Source: Comamonadaceae bacterium
GTDB taxonomy: Bacteria; Pseudomonadota; Gammaproteobacteria; Burkholderiales; Burkholderiaceae_C
Assembly: GCA_947451385.1 (NCBI GenBank)
Contig: CANFYZ010000001.1
Span: 62,001-126,000 of the forward strand
Direction of reading: 5' to 3'
DNA length: 64,000 nt
The notes below the pieces were generated by a model. It ran no database searches, was not told the origin of the DNA, and saw only the letters and a list, made by a program, of their open reading frames with translations. Numbering within the stretch: the stretch's first letter is position 1; the number at the start of each line of letters is the position of its first letter. Positions 34,712 to 45,835 of this stretch are shown here, one piece after another. A program made the position numbers and the translations under genes.

Positions 34712-35536
34712 TCAGCGCACGCCCGATTGGGCATCGGCCATGCGCACCATGTCCGTCAGTCGGGGGCCAATCGTTTTCAGTAATTCTTGCGGCTTCACGC
34801 GGTAGCCGGGCACAGCGCAATTAAAAAGCAGTTGCCGCGATCCGTATCGGATGCGCGAGGCCACGCCCACGGCCAACACCCCCAAACCCGCGTCGCCCAG
34901 GTTGATGGCGAAACCACGCTTTCGATAATGCGTCAGGCTTTCTTCCACGCCGACCCAGCAACGCGCGTGGTCTTCGGGTCTTTGCTGACGAATGCGTTCC
35001 AGGGTTTGTGATCGCTCTTTTTCTTCGAGGGATGCCAGCAGCGCGCGGCCCATGGCCGTTTCGACAATGCCGCGCACAGCGCCCACGGCGGGTCGTTTCA
35101 AGGTCCCTTGCTCATGGGTGCATGACTCCAGGTAGACCACGTCCAGATCCAGGGCCACACCGATCGACACCGCGCCCATCATTTGCGTGGCCATGGCCTG
35201 CATCGCGGGTCGCAACTGGTTGATCAAAGGGGTGCTGATCAGGTAGGGGTAACCCAAGGACACAATGGCCGGGCCGATAAAGTAACGGTCCAGTCGCTCG
35301 TCATGGTCCAGATAGCCCATGGTTTGCAGCGTTCGACACAGCCGCGAAATCGTGGGGCGCGGGATACCCAGCCGTTTGGCCAGTTCGCTGTTGGCGTGAG
35401 GTCGAGGGTCACTCACAAAGCACTGCAAAATCATCATGCCCTTGGCCAGCGTTCCCGCAAAGCTCGGGTTGTCCTCGCGCAAGAGTTGCAACTCGCTTTG
35501 GTCACGGAGGTGTTGGGGTGCGGATGGGGCGCGCAT
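34712..35536 (-). CDS. IclR-family transcriptional regulator
   Basis: A 274-residue regulator. The winged helix is in NSELAKRLGIPRPTISRLCRTLQTMGYL and the effector domain follows, with TAMGRALLASL, a DHARCWVGVEE segment and LGVLAVGVASRIRYG. It heads the - strand Bug-DUF1254 unit and diverges from the acyl-CoA dehydrogenase unit. A perfect inverted repeat between the two starts is its likely operator. Confidence 0.93.
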   Translation of the reverse strand: MRAPSAPQHLRDQSELQLLREDNPSFAGTLAKGMMILQCFVSDPRPHANSELAKRLGIPRPTISRLCRTLQTMGYLDHDERLDRYFIGPAIVSLGYPYLISTPLINQLRPAMQAMATQMMGAVSIGVALDLDVVYLESCTHEQGTLKRPAVGAVRGIVETAMGRALLASLEEKERSQTLERIRQQRPEDHARCWVGVEESLTHYRKRGFAINLGDAGLGVLAVGVASRIRYGSRQLLFNCAVPGYRVKPQELLKTIGPRLTDMVRMADAQSGVR

Positions 35537-35575
35537 GGCTGAATGGTGGCTGGCCTGTTGAAAGAGTTCGATAGA

Positions 35576-35594
35576 TGTTTCAATATTTGAAACA
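35576..35594. promoter_or_regulatory. 19-bp inverted repeat, candidate IclR operator
   Basis: TGTTTCA (35576-35582) and TGAAACA (35588-35594) are perfect 7-bp arms around ATATT. The site is 40 bases from the iclR-type start and 32 from the acyl-CoA dehydrogenase start, so one bound dimer could affect both divergent promoters. Size and symmetry fit IclR-family operators. Confidence 0.7.
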
Positions 35595-35625
35595 CACGTT
35601 CACACCTTAAGCACAATCGCGCACC

Positions 35626-36795
35626 ATGGCAAGCATGATTCGAGACCCTGAAAAACTTCAAACCTTGCTCACCGATGTTCGGGCCTTTGTGCGCGAGCGT
35701 TGGCACCCTCTGGAAAAAAAAGTTGAAGAACTCGACCATGTTCCAGAGGACATCGTCGAGGAACTGCGGCAACGCGGTTTTTTTGGCTGGAGCATTCCTG
35801 AGGCTTATGGCGGCCTGGGTTTGAGCACCGAAGAGTTGATACTGGCGGCCTTTGAGCTTTCGCAAGCTTCTGTTGCCTTGCGCGCCAGGGTGGGAACCAA
35901 CACAGGCATTGGCTCTGAAGCTTTGGTGGCCGATGGCACAGAAACGCAAAAACAACGCTGGCTGCCGCGCATGGCCACAGGCGAGTTGACCGGCTGTCTG
36001 GCATTGACCGAGCCCGATGCAGGCTCGGAAGCCACGAATGTGCAAACCACCGCCCGCTTGGACGGCGACCACTATGTTTTAAATGGCCGCAAGTGCTACA
36101 TCACCAATGCGCCTTTGGCCGATGTGTTCACCGTTGTGGCCCGCACCGACACCCACAGCAAAGGCAGTTCCGGTTTATCGGCATTTATCGTAGAGAGAGG
36201 CACACCTGGTTTGCGCACCGGACCCGCTTACAAAAAAATGGGCCAAGCGGGCTCACCGGTGTCCGATGTGTACTTTGAAGATTGCCGCATTCCGGTGGGC
36301 AACCTGATTGGCGGTCAAGAAGGTGTGGGCTTCAAGACCATCATGAAGGTCCTCAACAAGCAGCGCTTGCACTTGTCCGCCTTGTGCACCGGACCGGCCA
36401 TTCGCATGGTGGAGCTGGCGATCGCGCACACCCAGCAACGGCAACAATTTGGTCAACCGGTAGGCAATTTTCAGCTGCTGCAAGCGATGGTGGCCGACAG
36501 CCAGACCGAGATTTATGCGGCACGCTCCATGATTTTGGAAGCCGCACGTGCACGCGATCGCGGCGAGGATGTGGCACTGACTGCATCGATGTGCAAGTAC
36601 TTTGCCTCTGAGATGTGTGGTCGTGTAGCCGACCGCTGTGTGCAGATGTTCGGTGGCGCGGGCTATGTTGCAGACTTCAGCCCTATCGAACGCTATTACC
36701 GCGATGTGCGGTTATTCAGGTTGTACGAAGGCACCAGCCAAATCCACCAGATGAACATTGCCAAACACGTGCTGCGCGAGCATGGGGCCGCTTGA
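35626..36795 (+). CDS. Acyl-CoA dehydrogenase
   Basis: A 389-residue flavoprotein. It has the FAD/substrate segments LALTEPDAGSEAT and CYITNAPLAD, the RQQFGQPVGNFQLLQAM helix, QMFGGAGYV, and the catalytic Glu in RLYEGTSQIHQ. It introduces a double bond into an acyl-CoA. ATG 35626 or 35635 could be the start. It is the first gene of an operon with a Bug receptor and a CoA-transferase, which gives a simple plan: import the acid, attach CoA, oxidise it. The electron-transfer flavoprotein is not in the window. Confidence 0.93.
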   Translation: MASMIRDPEKLQTLLTDVRAFVRERWHPLEKKVEELDHVPEDIVEELRQRGFFGWSIPEAYGGLGLSTEELILAAFELSQASVALRARVGTNTGIGSEALVADGTETQKQRWLPRMATGELTGCLALTEPDAGSEATNVQTTARLDGDHYVLNGRKCYITNAPLADVFTVVARTDTHSKGSSGLSAFIVERGTPGLRTGPAYKKMGQAGSPVSDVYFEDCRIPVGNLIGGQEGVGFKTIMKVLNKQRLHLSALCTGPAIRMVELAIAHTQQRQQFGQPVGNFQLLQAMVADSQTEIYAARSMILEAARARDRGEDVALTASMCKYFASEMCGRVADRCVQMFGGAGYVADFSPIERYYRDVRLFRLYEGTSQIHQMNIAKHVLREHGAA

Positions 36796-36836
36796 ATCAC
36801 CACACCGTCTTTTATAGATTGCCATTTGGAGACACC

Positions 36837-37811
36837 ATGACTTCTCATTTTTGTGTGCGCCGCACCTTGGCTTTGCTGGGGTTCAGTGTGTGGGCGTTGG
36901 TCGCGCAGGCCGCCGACTATCCGAGTCAACCCATCAAAGTGATCGTGCCTTTTCCGGCAGGTGGCAGCACGGATTTGGTGACTCGCGCCTTGGCGGTTGA
37001 ATTGGGGGCCGTGCTCAAACAGACCGTGGTGGTGGACAACAAAGCCGGGGCGGGCAGCTTGCTCGGCTCCGAGTTCGTAGCCAAAGCCCCTGCCGATGGC
37101 TATACCCTGTTGATGGCCGGACTGACCAATGTCTTCTTGCCGTATGTGCACAAGAATTTGCGGTTTCATCCCGTAGACGATTTTGCCAATATCGGGCTGG
37201 TCGCCGACTTGCCCAATGTGATCGCCGTGAATGGGGCCACGCCCTATAAAAAACTCGATGACTTGATCAAAGCCGAAAAAGCCAAGCCCAAAAGCATCAA
37301 TTTTGCGTCGGCCGGCGTGGCTACGCCATCGCATTTGGTGTGTGAAATGGTCAATTTCCAGGCAGGTACCCAGCTCGACCATGTGCCTTACAAAGGCAAT
37401 GCCCCAGCCGTGGCGGACCTGATGGGCGGCCACATTCCCGTGATGTGCAATAACTTGGGTGGCACCCTGCCCTATATGAACAGCGGGCAAATTCGTATCT
37501 TGGCCCAAACAGGCAAGACGCGTTCTAGCGCTGTCCCCGATGTCCCCACATTTGCCGAACTGGGTATCTCTGGCCTGGAAGCGGGTTTGTGGATGGGTCT
37601 GGTCGCGCCCAAAGGCACGCCGTCAGAAGTCATTAAAACGCTGAACCTGGCCTTGACCAAAGCCATGGCCTCCGCCGCACTCAAGGACAAGCTGCAGCAA
37701 TTGGGCGCCACACCCTTGCCCACGGCGGTGACTGCCTTTGATGAACGCGTGCGCCAAGATCGAAAGGCCTGGGATCCGATGCTCGGCAAACTCAACCTGT
37801 CAGGCAATTGA
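36837..37811 (+). CDS. Bug-family receptor 8
   Basis: A 324-residue periplasmic receptor. The ATG at 36837 follows GGAGACACC and starts the signal MTSHFCVRRTLALLGFSVWA with cleavage near AQAA. It has IVPFPAGGSTDLVTRA, APADGYTLLMAG, ASAGVATPSHLVCEMV and VPYKGNAPAVADLMGG. It is placed between the acyl-CoA dehydrogenase (41-base gap) and the CoA-transferase (1-base gap). Confidence 0.93.
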   Translation: MTSHFCVRRTLALLGFSVWALVAQAADYPSQPIKVIVPFPAGGSTDLVTRALAVELGAVLKQTVVVDNKAGAGSLLGSEFVAKAPADGYTLLMAGLTNVFLPYVHKNLRFHPVDDFANIGLVADLPNVIAVNGATPYKKLDDLIKAEKAKPKSINFASAGVATPSHLVCEMVNFQAGTQLDHVPYKGNAPAVADLMGGHIPVMCNNLGGTLPYMNSGQIRILAQTGKTRSSAVPDVPTFAELGISGLEAGLWMGLVAPKGTPSEVIKTLNLALTKAMASAALKDKLQQLGATPLPTAVTAFDERVRQDRKAWDPMLGKLNLSGN

Positions 37812-37812
37812 G

Positions 37813-39033
37813 GTGAGTCATTCTGCAGAACCCTCTCTAGGGCCTTTGCGCGGGGTGCGCATCCTGGACCTGGCTACCGTGGTGGCCGCCCCGTTGGCAG
37901 GTACCTTGTGCGCTGACATGGGCGCCGAGGTGATCAAGGTTGAATTGCCCCAGGGCGGCGATGCCTTACGCACACTCGCCCCTGTTTGGAATGGGCACGA
38001 ATTATTTTGGAAAGTCGCCAACCGTGGCAAACAAGGAATCACGCTCGATGTGAGGCAAGCTGCGGGACGTGACCTGTTGCTGCGCATGTTGCCGCAGTTT
38101 GATGTTTTGATCGAAAACTTCCGCACTGGCACGATGGATGCGTGGGGTTTGGATATGGCGACCTTGCACGCGCACAATCCGAATTTGATTGTCTTGCGGT
38201 TGACGGGGTTTGGCCAAACCGGCCCCTATGCCAAGCGTCCAGGCTTTGCCCGGGTGTTTGAAGCCATGAGCGGTTTGACGCATTTGACTGGAGAAGCCGA
38301 CGGCCCTCCGCAACACATGAACTACCCCTTGGGGGATGCGATTGCGGGTTTGTTTGGCGCGTTCTCCATTTCAACTGCCTTGGCCGAACGGGCGCGAACA
38401 CCGCCCGCGCAGTACACCGGTTGCGAGATCGATTTGGCGGCTACAGAGGCTTTATTTCGTTTGCTCGACCCCTTGGCCGCTGAGATGCAATTCATGAACG
38501 TGGTCAGGCAACGCAGTGGCTCGCGTGCCACCTACACCGCGCCGTCCAATGTTTTTGAAACCGCTGATGGCCAATGGATCACCATTGTGGGAACCGGTAA
38601 TCCCATTTTTGAGCGCATTTGCAAAGCCATGAACCGCAGCGACTTGCTGACGGATCCGCGTTTTATCAACAACCTGGAAAGAACCCGCCATTTGATGGAA
38701 CTGGACCAAGAAATTGCCAATTGGTGCAAACAACACCCCATCGCTTTTGTGATGCAGCAACTGGACTCGCAAGAGGCGCCTTACAGCCGCGTCAACTCCA
38801 TAGCGCAAGCGGCGCAAGACCCTCATTTCATGGCGCGGCAGGCCTTGATTGATTTGCCTGATGCAGACCTGGGCAGCGTCAAAGCACCCTGCATTGTTCC
38901 CAGGTTTGCCGGGAGGGATTTGCCGGTTCCCCACACCGGCCCGCACCGAGGTGAACACAATGAAAAATTTTATGCCTCACTGAACCTGAGTGAAATCGAA
39001 CTCGCCCAATTGCGAAGCCAAAAAATCATTTGA
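37813..39033 (+). CDS. Class III CoA-transferase, SmtB/EAMSG-type
   Basis: A 406-residue CaiB/BaiF-type enzyme. A GTG at 37813, one base after the Bug stop, is the best start and gives an N-terminus ending at the conserved GPLRGVRILDLATVVAAPLAG. At the usual catalytic Asp position the sequence reads GFARVFEAMSG, so Ala replaces Asp, as in the branch with GFxxxxEAMSG (succinyl-CoA:malate or citramalate CoA-transferases, as I recall). The C-terminal half is complete. It probably transfers CoA from succinyl-CoA to the imported acid, feeding the acyl-CoA dehydrogenase. Confidence 0.88.
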   Translation: MSHSAEPSLGPLRGVRILDLATVVAAPLAGTLCADMGAEVIKVELPQGGDALRTLAPVWNGHELFWKVANRGKQGITLDVRQAAGRDLLLRMLPQFDVLIENFRTGTMDAWGLDMATLHAHNPNLIVLRLTGFGQTGPYAKRPGFARVFEAMSGLTHLTGEADGPPQHMNYPLGDAIAGLFGAFSISTALAERARTPPAQYTGCEIDLAATEALFRLLDPLAAEMQFMNVVRQRSGSRATYTAPSNVFETADGQWITIVGTGNPIFERICKAMNRSDLLTDPRFINNLERTRHLMELDQEIANWCKQHPIAFVMQQLDSQEAPYSRVNSIAQAAQDPHFMARQALIDLPDADLGSVKAPCIVPRFAGRDLPVPHTGPHRGEHNEKFYASLNLSEIELAQLRSQKII

Positions 39034-39069
39034 ATTGAGGTTGCAAGGCCAGACTTTGGGGCCAGATGC

Positions 39070-40389
39070 TCAAGACAGTGCAGGCACCGGCTGATACCAA
39101 GGCACATCGGCCCTGGTGCCGTAGCGCCGAACACGGATATTCGCTTGCTCACCGTGACCGGCAAAGTTCTCCATGTGGCACAAACGCGAGCAGTACTCGC
39201 CCATCAGCGCGCTGGCTTCATCGGTCAAGACCTTTTGGTAGGTGCAGGTCTTCAGGAACTTACCGACCCACAGCCCACCGGTATACCGAGCACTCCGGTT
39301 GGTGGGCAGGGTGTGATTGGTGCCGATCACTTTGTCACCAAAGCTCACGTTCGTGCGTGGCCCCAAGAACAGTGCGCCGTAGTTGGTCATGTTGGCCAAG
39401 AAGTAATCGGGGTCACGCGTCATGACTTGAACATGCTCGGAGGCGATTTCGTCTGCCTTTTGCAGCATCTCTTCATAGGTATCGCAGACAATAATTTCGC
39501 CATACGCCGCCCAGCTTTGTGAGGCGATTTCGGCGGTTGGCAATATTTGCAGCTGCCGTTCTATTTCAGCGAGGGTGTCCTTGGCCAGCTTTTCGCTGTT
39601 CGTCAGCAAAATGGCCGGTGATGTGGGGCCATGTTCAGCTTGACCCAGCAGGTCGACCGCACACATCTCGCCGTCGACGGAGTCATCGGCAATCACCAGC
39701 GTTTCCGTTGGTCCGGCAAACAGGTCGATCCCTACACGCCCATAGAGTTGTCTTTTGGCTTCAGCGACGAACATATTTCCGGGACCCACCAGCATGTCCA
39801 CAGGGGCAATATGCTTGGTTCCCACGGCCATCGCCACGACGGCCTGAACGCCGCCCAAGACCAAAATTTCGTCTGCGCCGGCCATGGCCATGGCGGTCAC
39901 GATGGCCGGATGGGGTTTGCCCTGGTAGGGTGGTGCCGTGGAGACGATGCGTTTGACGCCCGCGACTTTGGCGGTCAATACGCTCATGTGGGCTGAGGCC
40001 AAGAGCGGATATTTGCCACCTGGGATGTAGCAACCGACTGCGTTCACAGGCACGTGCTTGTGCCCCAAGATCACGCCGGGATAGGTTTCCACCTCCACGT
40101 CTTTCATGGAGTCGCGTTGTATCTGTGCAAAGTTGCGAACTTGTTTTTGAGCGAAGGTAATGTCCTCGATTTCCCGCGCTGACAAGCTTTTACGCGCCGC
40201 TTCAATGTCCGCCTGCGAAAGACGGAATTCCGCAGGGTCCCAATGGTCAAACTTTCGGCTGTACTCCCGAACGGCGACATCACCGCGCGCCTCAATATCC
40301 TGGATGATGGCCTCGACTGTCTGCCGTACCTTGGAGTCGTCCTCCGCCTTGACTTGCGAGTTTTTACCGCGCTTCAAATACTTGATCAT
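39070..40389 (-). CDS. Histidinol dehydrogenase-family protein, HpsN-like
   Basis: A 439-residue Zn-dependent NAD dehydrogenase. HisD-type zinc ligands are present: Gln and His in LLGQAEHGP, Asp in [14 protein letters not shown], and His in [32 protein letters not shown] and [15 protein letters not shown] are also conserved. No other his gene is nearby, and the sequence looks more like the catabolic HpsN branch (dihydroxypropanesulfonate 3-dehydrogenase) than biosynthetic HisD. It lies 144 bases downstream of the LysR gene in the same direction and is likely part of that regulon. Confidence 0.85.
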   Translation of the reverse strand: MIKYLKRGKNSQVKAEDDSKVRQTVEAIIQDIEARGDVAVREYSRKFDHWDPAEFRLSQADIEAARKSLSAREIEDITFAQKQVRNFAQIQRDSMKDVEVETYPGVILGHKHVPVNAVGCYIPGGKYPLLASAHMSVLTAKVAGVKRIVSTAPPYQGKPHPAIVTAMAMAGADEILVLGGVQAVVAMAVGTKHIAPVDMLVGPGNMFVAEAKRQLYGRVGIDLFAGPTETLVIADDSVDGEMCAVDLLGQAEHGPTSPAILLTNSEKLAKDTLAEIERQLQILPTAEIASQSWAAYGEIIVCDTYEEMLQKADEIASEHVQVMTRDPDYFLANMTNYGALFLGPRTNVSFGDKVIGTNHTLPTNRSARYTGGLWVGKFLKTCTYQKVLTDEASALMGEYCSRLCHMENFAGHGEQANIRVRRYGTRADVPWYQPVPALS

Positions 40390-40533
40390 GGCTTCTTTCC
40401 TGTGATGTTGAGATCGTTGTTCACTGAATTATTGGTGTTTTGTCAGGCCTATCAAACACTTTAGCAGTCGGTGGCGAAAGCGTTGTTCCGAAAGACCTTC
40501 GTGTCATTCTGAAAAAGATCAGGGAATTCCGCC

Positions 40534-41445
40534 CTACTGGGATCGACTGACGAACGCTTCAAAAAGAATGCTGCGCAGCCACCGATGGGCGGGGTCGTTG
40601 TTAACACTTTTGCTCCAGTGCAAATGCGCGTCAAAAACGGGGGAGCGAAACGGCAGAGGCAGTTGAGCCAGTCTGCGGTTGTCTGCGAAGGCGTCTGCAA
40701 TGGCGTCAGGCACTGTCGCAATCAAATCTGTGTAAGAAAGAATTTGCGGCAAACTCATAAAGTGGGGCGTGGTCAGTGCGGCGTTGCGGTGAATGCCACG
40801 CTTTTGCACGTAGGTTTCCAAAAGCCCCTGGGTACGGGTGGGTGCCTCCACCACCACGTGCCGAGCTTCGGTGTACTTCTTCAGACTGAAATCTCGAATT
40901 AAATTTCGGTTATCGGCACCACAAATACACACAAAGCCGTGCTGCCCAATTCGTCTTCGAACAAATTCTGCCGACATCAGGTCGGGAAAATAACCCAGCG
41001 CCAGGTCAACCTGACCTTCAGAAAGTGCGCGCTGCAATTGCGGCTGTGCGGTGACCACCACGCGAAGTCGAACGCGCGGTGCAACTTGGTTCAAGGCATT
41101 CAGCGCTCGAGGCAAATACATCGCCTCCGCCGTGTCCGAAGCGGCGACGCGAAACTCGCGCTCGTCTGTGGCGGGATCAAAGAATGCCTTGTTCATGATC
41201 CGTTGTTCAATCAATTGAACCGCCTCACGGATCGGCAATGACAGCTCCTTGGCGCGCGTCGTCGGCTGCATTCCGGCCGCGGTGTTGATGAAGAGCGCGT
41301 CTCCCAGGGTTGAACGCAGTCTGGCCAATGCCGTACTCAAACCGGACTGGCTCATCCCCAGGGTCGCTGCGGCCGCGCCCACGCTGCGGTGGTCAAAGAT
41401 GGCCAAGAATATTTTCATCGACTGAACATTAAAGTTGCCATTCAT
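40534..41445 (-). CDS. LysR-family transcriptional regulator
   Basis: A 303-residue regulator. The N-terminal helix-turn-helix reads FDHRSVGAAAATLGMSQSGLSTALARLRSTLGD, and the periplasmic-binding-like effector domain begins around REFRVAASDTAEAMYLPRAL. The ATG at 41445 is chosen because an alternative 102 bases upstream adds unrelated sequence. It diverges from the Rieske oxygenase gene, the usual arrangement for a LysR activator and its target, with a T-N11-A site between them. Confidence 0.93.
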   Translation of the reverse strand: MNGNFNVQSMKIFLAIFDHRSVGAAAATLGMSQSGLSTALARLRSTLGDALFINTAAGMQPTTRAKELSLPIREAVQLIEQRIMNKAFFDPATDEREFRVAASDTAEAMYLPRALNALNQVAPRVRLRVVVTAQPQLQRALSEGQVDLALGYFPDLMSAEFVRRRIGQHGFVCICGADNRNLIRDFSLKKYTEARHVVVEAPTRTQGLLETYVQKRGIHRNAALTTPHFMSLPQILSYTDLIATVPDAIADAFADNRRLAQLPLPFRSPVFDAHLHWSKSVNNDPAHRWLRSILFEAFVSRSQ

Positions 41446-41496
41446 GTGTTTTTGCTTCTTAAATATTGCACTGCAGCATCTTGAAATGAGATTGTA

Positions 41497-41510
41497 TTGA
41501 TCTGAATCAA
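41497..41510. promoter_or_regulatory. LysR-type box (T-N11-A)
   Basis: TTGATCTGAATCAA has perfect 5-bp arms (TTGAT/ATCAA) and fits the T-N11-A rule. It ends 16 bases before the candidate -10 box TATACT at 41527-41532, and no good -35 is present at the proper spacing. That is what is expected for an activator-dependent promoter of the Rieske oxygenase gene. Confidence 0.6.
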
Positions 41511-41526
41511 AGATGAATTGGAGTTC

Positions 41527-41532
41527 TATACT
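41527..41532 (+). promoter_or_regulatory. Candidate -10 box of the Rieske oxygenase promoter
   Basis: TATACT lies 25 bases upstream of the Rieske oxygenase ATG (41558). The sequence at -35 with a 17-base spacer is GAATCA, a poor match, and lies within the LysR-type site. Confidence 0.45.
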
Positions 41533-41557
41533 AATCCCAACGTTCAAGGAATTTTTG

Positions 41558-43770
<2,213 letters not shown>

Positions 43771-43796
43771 CACCCCTACCCACAGGAGCATCCCCT

Positions 43797-44813
43797 ATGC
43801 AAAACCTAAAAACTCATCGCCGCAGAACCCTGCAGACCCTCATGAGCACCCTGCTTGTGAGTCTGCTTTCAGTGCCCTTCAGCCAGTCGGTTTGCGCTGC
43901 CGATTTCCCGACAAAACCAGTGACCTTGGTGGTGCCGTTCGCAGCAGGTGGCGGGCTTGACGTGACGGCTCGCATCATCGCAGAAAGGCTCAAAGATGAA
44001 CTGGGTCAACCCGTCGTCATTTTGAACAGACCCGGTGCAGGCAGCTCTGTCGGCGCCAGGGTCGTGGCCGTGGCGCCGGCCGATGGTCACACGCTGTTCT
44101 TTACATCGGGATCGGCATTCGCCTTTGCCAACCTGCTGGTGCCGAACATGGAACTCAAGCTGCAGGACTTTGCGCCTGTGGCCGCAGTGGCTTCCAACCC
44201 CGCCGTGATTGTGGCCAGCACCAAGGTGCAAGTTAAAACACTGGCCGAGTTGGCCGGGTATGCCAATTCGGCTGACATCAGCTTTTGCAGCACCGGGTCG
44301 GGTGGGCTCAACCATCTGCAATTAGAAATGTTCCGAAGTGTCGTCAAATCAAAAACAGGCAAGAACTACAACGTGACGCATGTGCCCTACAACGGCCTGG
44401 CACCGGCGTTAACGGGGATCCGTGACGGCAGTGTTCAAGCTTGTATGTTGCCCTACACCGCACTTGTCAAAAACCTGAATGGCAAGGAACTGCGCGTTTT
44501 GGCTGTCCAGAGTAAGGGGCGTTTGCCTTGGCTGCCCGATGTGCCGACCACCGGGCAATTGGGCTACCCAGAAATGGACGGCAACGACTCGTTTGTGAAC
44601 ATCGCAGCGCCCAAAGGCACGCCAGAGCCTGTCATTGCCAAGCTGGAAAGCGCATTGCAAAAAACAATGCAAGACGCCAACGTTCGCAAGAAGCTCGATG
44701 AGTTGGAGGTTCAGGCCTTGTTCATGGGCAGCCGTGAGACCCACAAATGGCTCGAGGATGAAGTCCGAAAATTCAGCACCATCATCCGCGACGCAGGACT
44801 GTCAACCAAGTGA
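43797..44813 (+). CDS. Bug-family receptor 9
   Basis: A 338-residue periplasmic receptor. The ATG at 43797 follows ACAGGAGCATCCCCT. The signal peptide has a basic start (KTHRRRTLQ), a core LMSTLLVSLLSVPF and cleavage near CAAD. Motifs are VVPFAAGGGLDVTAR, APADGHTLFF, STGSGGLNHLQLEMF and VPYNGLAPALTGI, with Asn where most relatives have Lys. It is the first of two tandem, quite different Bug genes in the Rieske operon. Confidence 0.92.
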   Translation: MQNLKTHRRRTLQTLMSTLLVSLLSVPFSQSVCAADFPTKPVTLVVPFAAGGGLDVTARIIAERLKDELGQPVVILNRPGAGSSVGARVVAVAPADGHTLFFTSGSAFAFANLLVPNMELKLQDFAPVAAVASNPAVIVASTKVQVKTLAELAGYANSADISFCSTGSGGLNHLQLEMFRSVVKSKTGKNYNVTHVPYNGLAPALTGIRDGSVQACMLPYTALVKNLNGKELRVLAVQSKGRLPWLPDVPTTGQLGYPEMDGNDSFVNIAAPKGTPEPVIAKLESALQKTMQDANVRKKLDELEVQALFMGSRETHKWLEDEVRKFSTIIRDAGLSTK

Positions 44814-44842
44814 GCATGCGGGTCAATCGAGGAGATGAATCA

Positions 44843-45835
44843 ATGAGTGCTTTCAGTCGACGGGATGTGTTCAAAGGATTGGTCAGTGGGTTTTCTGTTG
44901 GATTTTTACCCGAGCTGTATGCGCAAACCTCAGCTGGCCAATTCAAACCCTCGCGTCCTGTCAAACTCATCTCCCCACTTCAGGCGGGCGGCGCCACCGA
45001 TGCCATCATTCGACCCATCGCGCAAAAACTCAGTGAACTGTGGGGGCAAGCGGTCATTGTTGAAAACAAGCCCGGCGGTGGCACCATCGTGGGAACGCAG
45101 TTCGTGGCGCAAGCCGCGCCGGACGGCCACACGGTAGGTGTGGTGATCAGCGCTTTGACCATCAATCCAAGTTTACGCAACGATCTGCCCTACGACACGT
45201 TCAAAGACATCACGCCTGTGACTCAAATTGGCACGGTCACCAGTGCGCTGGTTGCCCATCCGAGTCTGCAAGCCAATACGTTGCAAGAGGTGATCGATTT
45301 GGCCAAAGCCAAGCCGGGCGCTTTGTCTTGGGCTTCTTTGGGTATTGGAACAGCCGGGCACATCACCGGCGAGTTGCTGCGCAAGAGGGCCGGGATTGAC
45401 ATCGTTCACGTCCCCTTTGCGGGCAGCAGTGGCGCATACAGAGAGCTGCTTCCGGGGCGCATTCAGATGGGCTTTGTGGTTTTGGAGTCAGCGCTGTCGC
45501 ATGTGAAGGCGGGCAAACTCAAAGTCATCGCATTGTGCGATCGAAAAAAAAATAAATTATTTCCCCATATACCGCTGCTGGATGACACCCTGAAAGGTCT
45601 GAGTTACGACGGTATTTTTGGCCTGATCGCCCCAGCCAACTTACCCGCAGAAATTTTGAAAAGCTTGCACGCAGATATTCTGAAAGTCCTGGCTGACCCC
45701 GAAATCAAACTTCAACTTGACCGTCAATCCATGGACATTCTTGCTTCAAGTCCGTCAGATTTTGCAAATGCCATTCGCGCAGACGTGAATCATTGGAAGA
45801 ACGCAGTCAAGGAGTCCAACGCCAATGTCAGTTGA
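44843..45835 (+). CDS. Bug-family receptor 10
   Basis: A 330-residue periplasmic receptor starting at ATG 44843 after GAGGAGATGAATCA, 29 bases after the preceding Bug gene. The leader is twin-arginine-like (SRRDVFKGLVSGFSVGFLP) with cleavage near LYAQ. It has ISPLQAGGATDAIIR, AAPDGHTVGVV, ASLGIGTAGHITGELL and VPFAGSSGAYREL, the last lacking the usual YKG. Its end overlaps the start of the hydro-lyase large subunit by 11 bases. Confidence 0.92.
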   Translation: MSAFSRRDVFKGLVSGFSVGFLPELYAQTSAGQFKPSRPVKLISPLQAGGATDAIIRPIAQKLSELWGQAVIVENKPGGGTIVGTQFVAQAAPDGHTVGVVISALTINPSLRNDLPYDTFKDITPVTQIGTVTSALVAHPSLQANTLQEVIDLAKAKPGALSWASLGIGTAGHITGELLRKRAGIDIVHVPFAGSSGAYRELLPGRIQMGFVVLESALSHVKAGKLKVIALCDRKKNKLFPHIPLLDDTLKGLSYDGIFGLIAPANLPAEILKSLHADILKVLADPEIKLQLDRQSMDILASSPSDFANAIRADVNHWKNAVKESNANVS

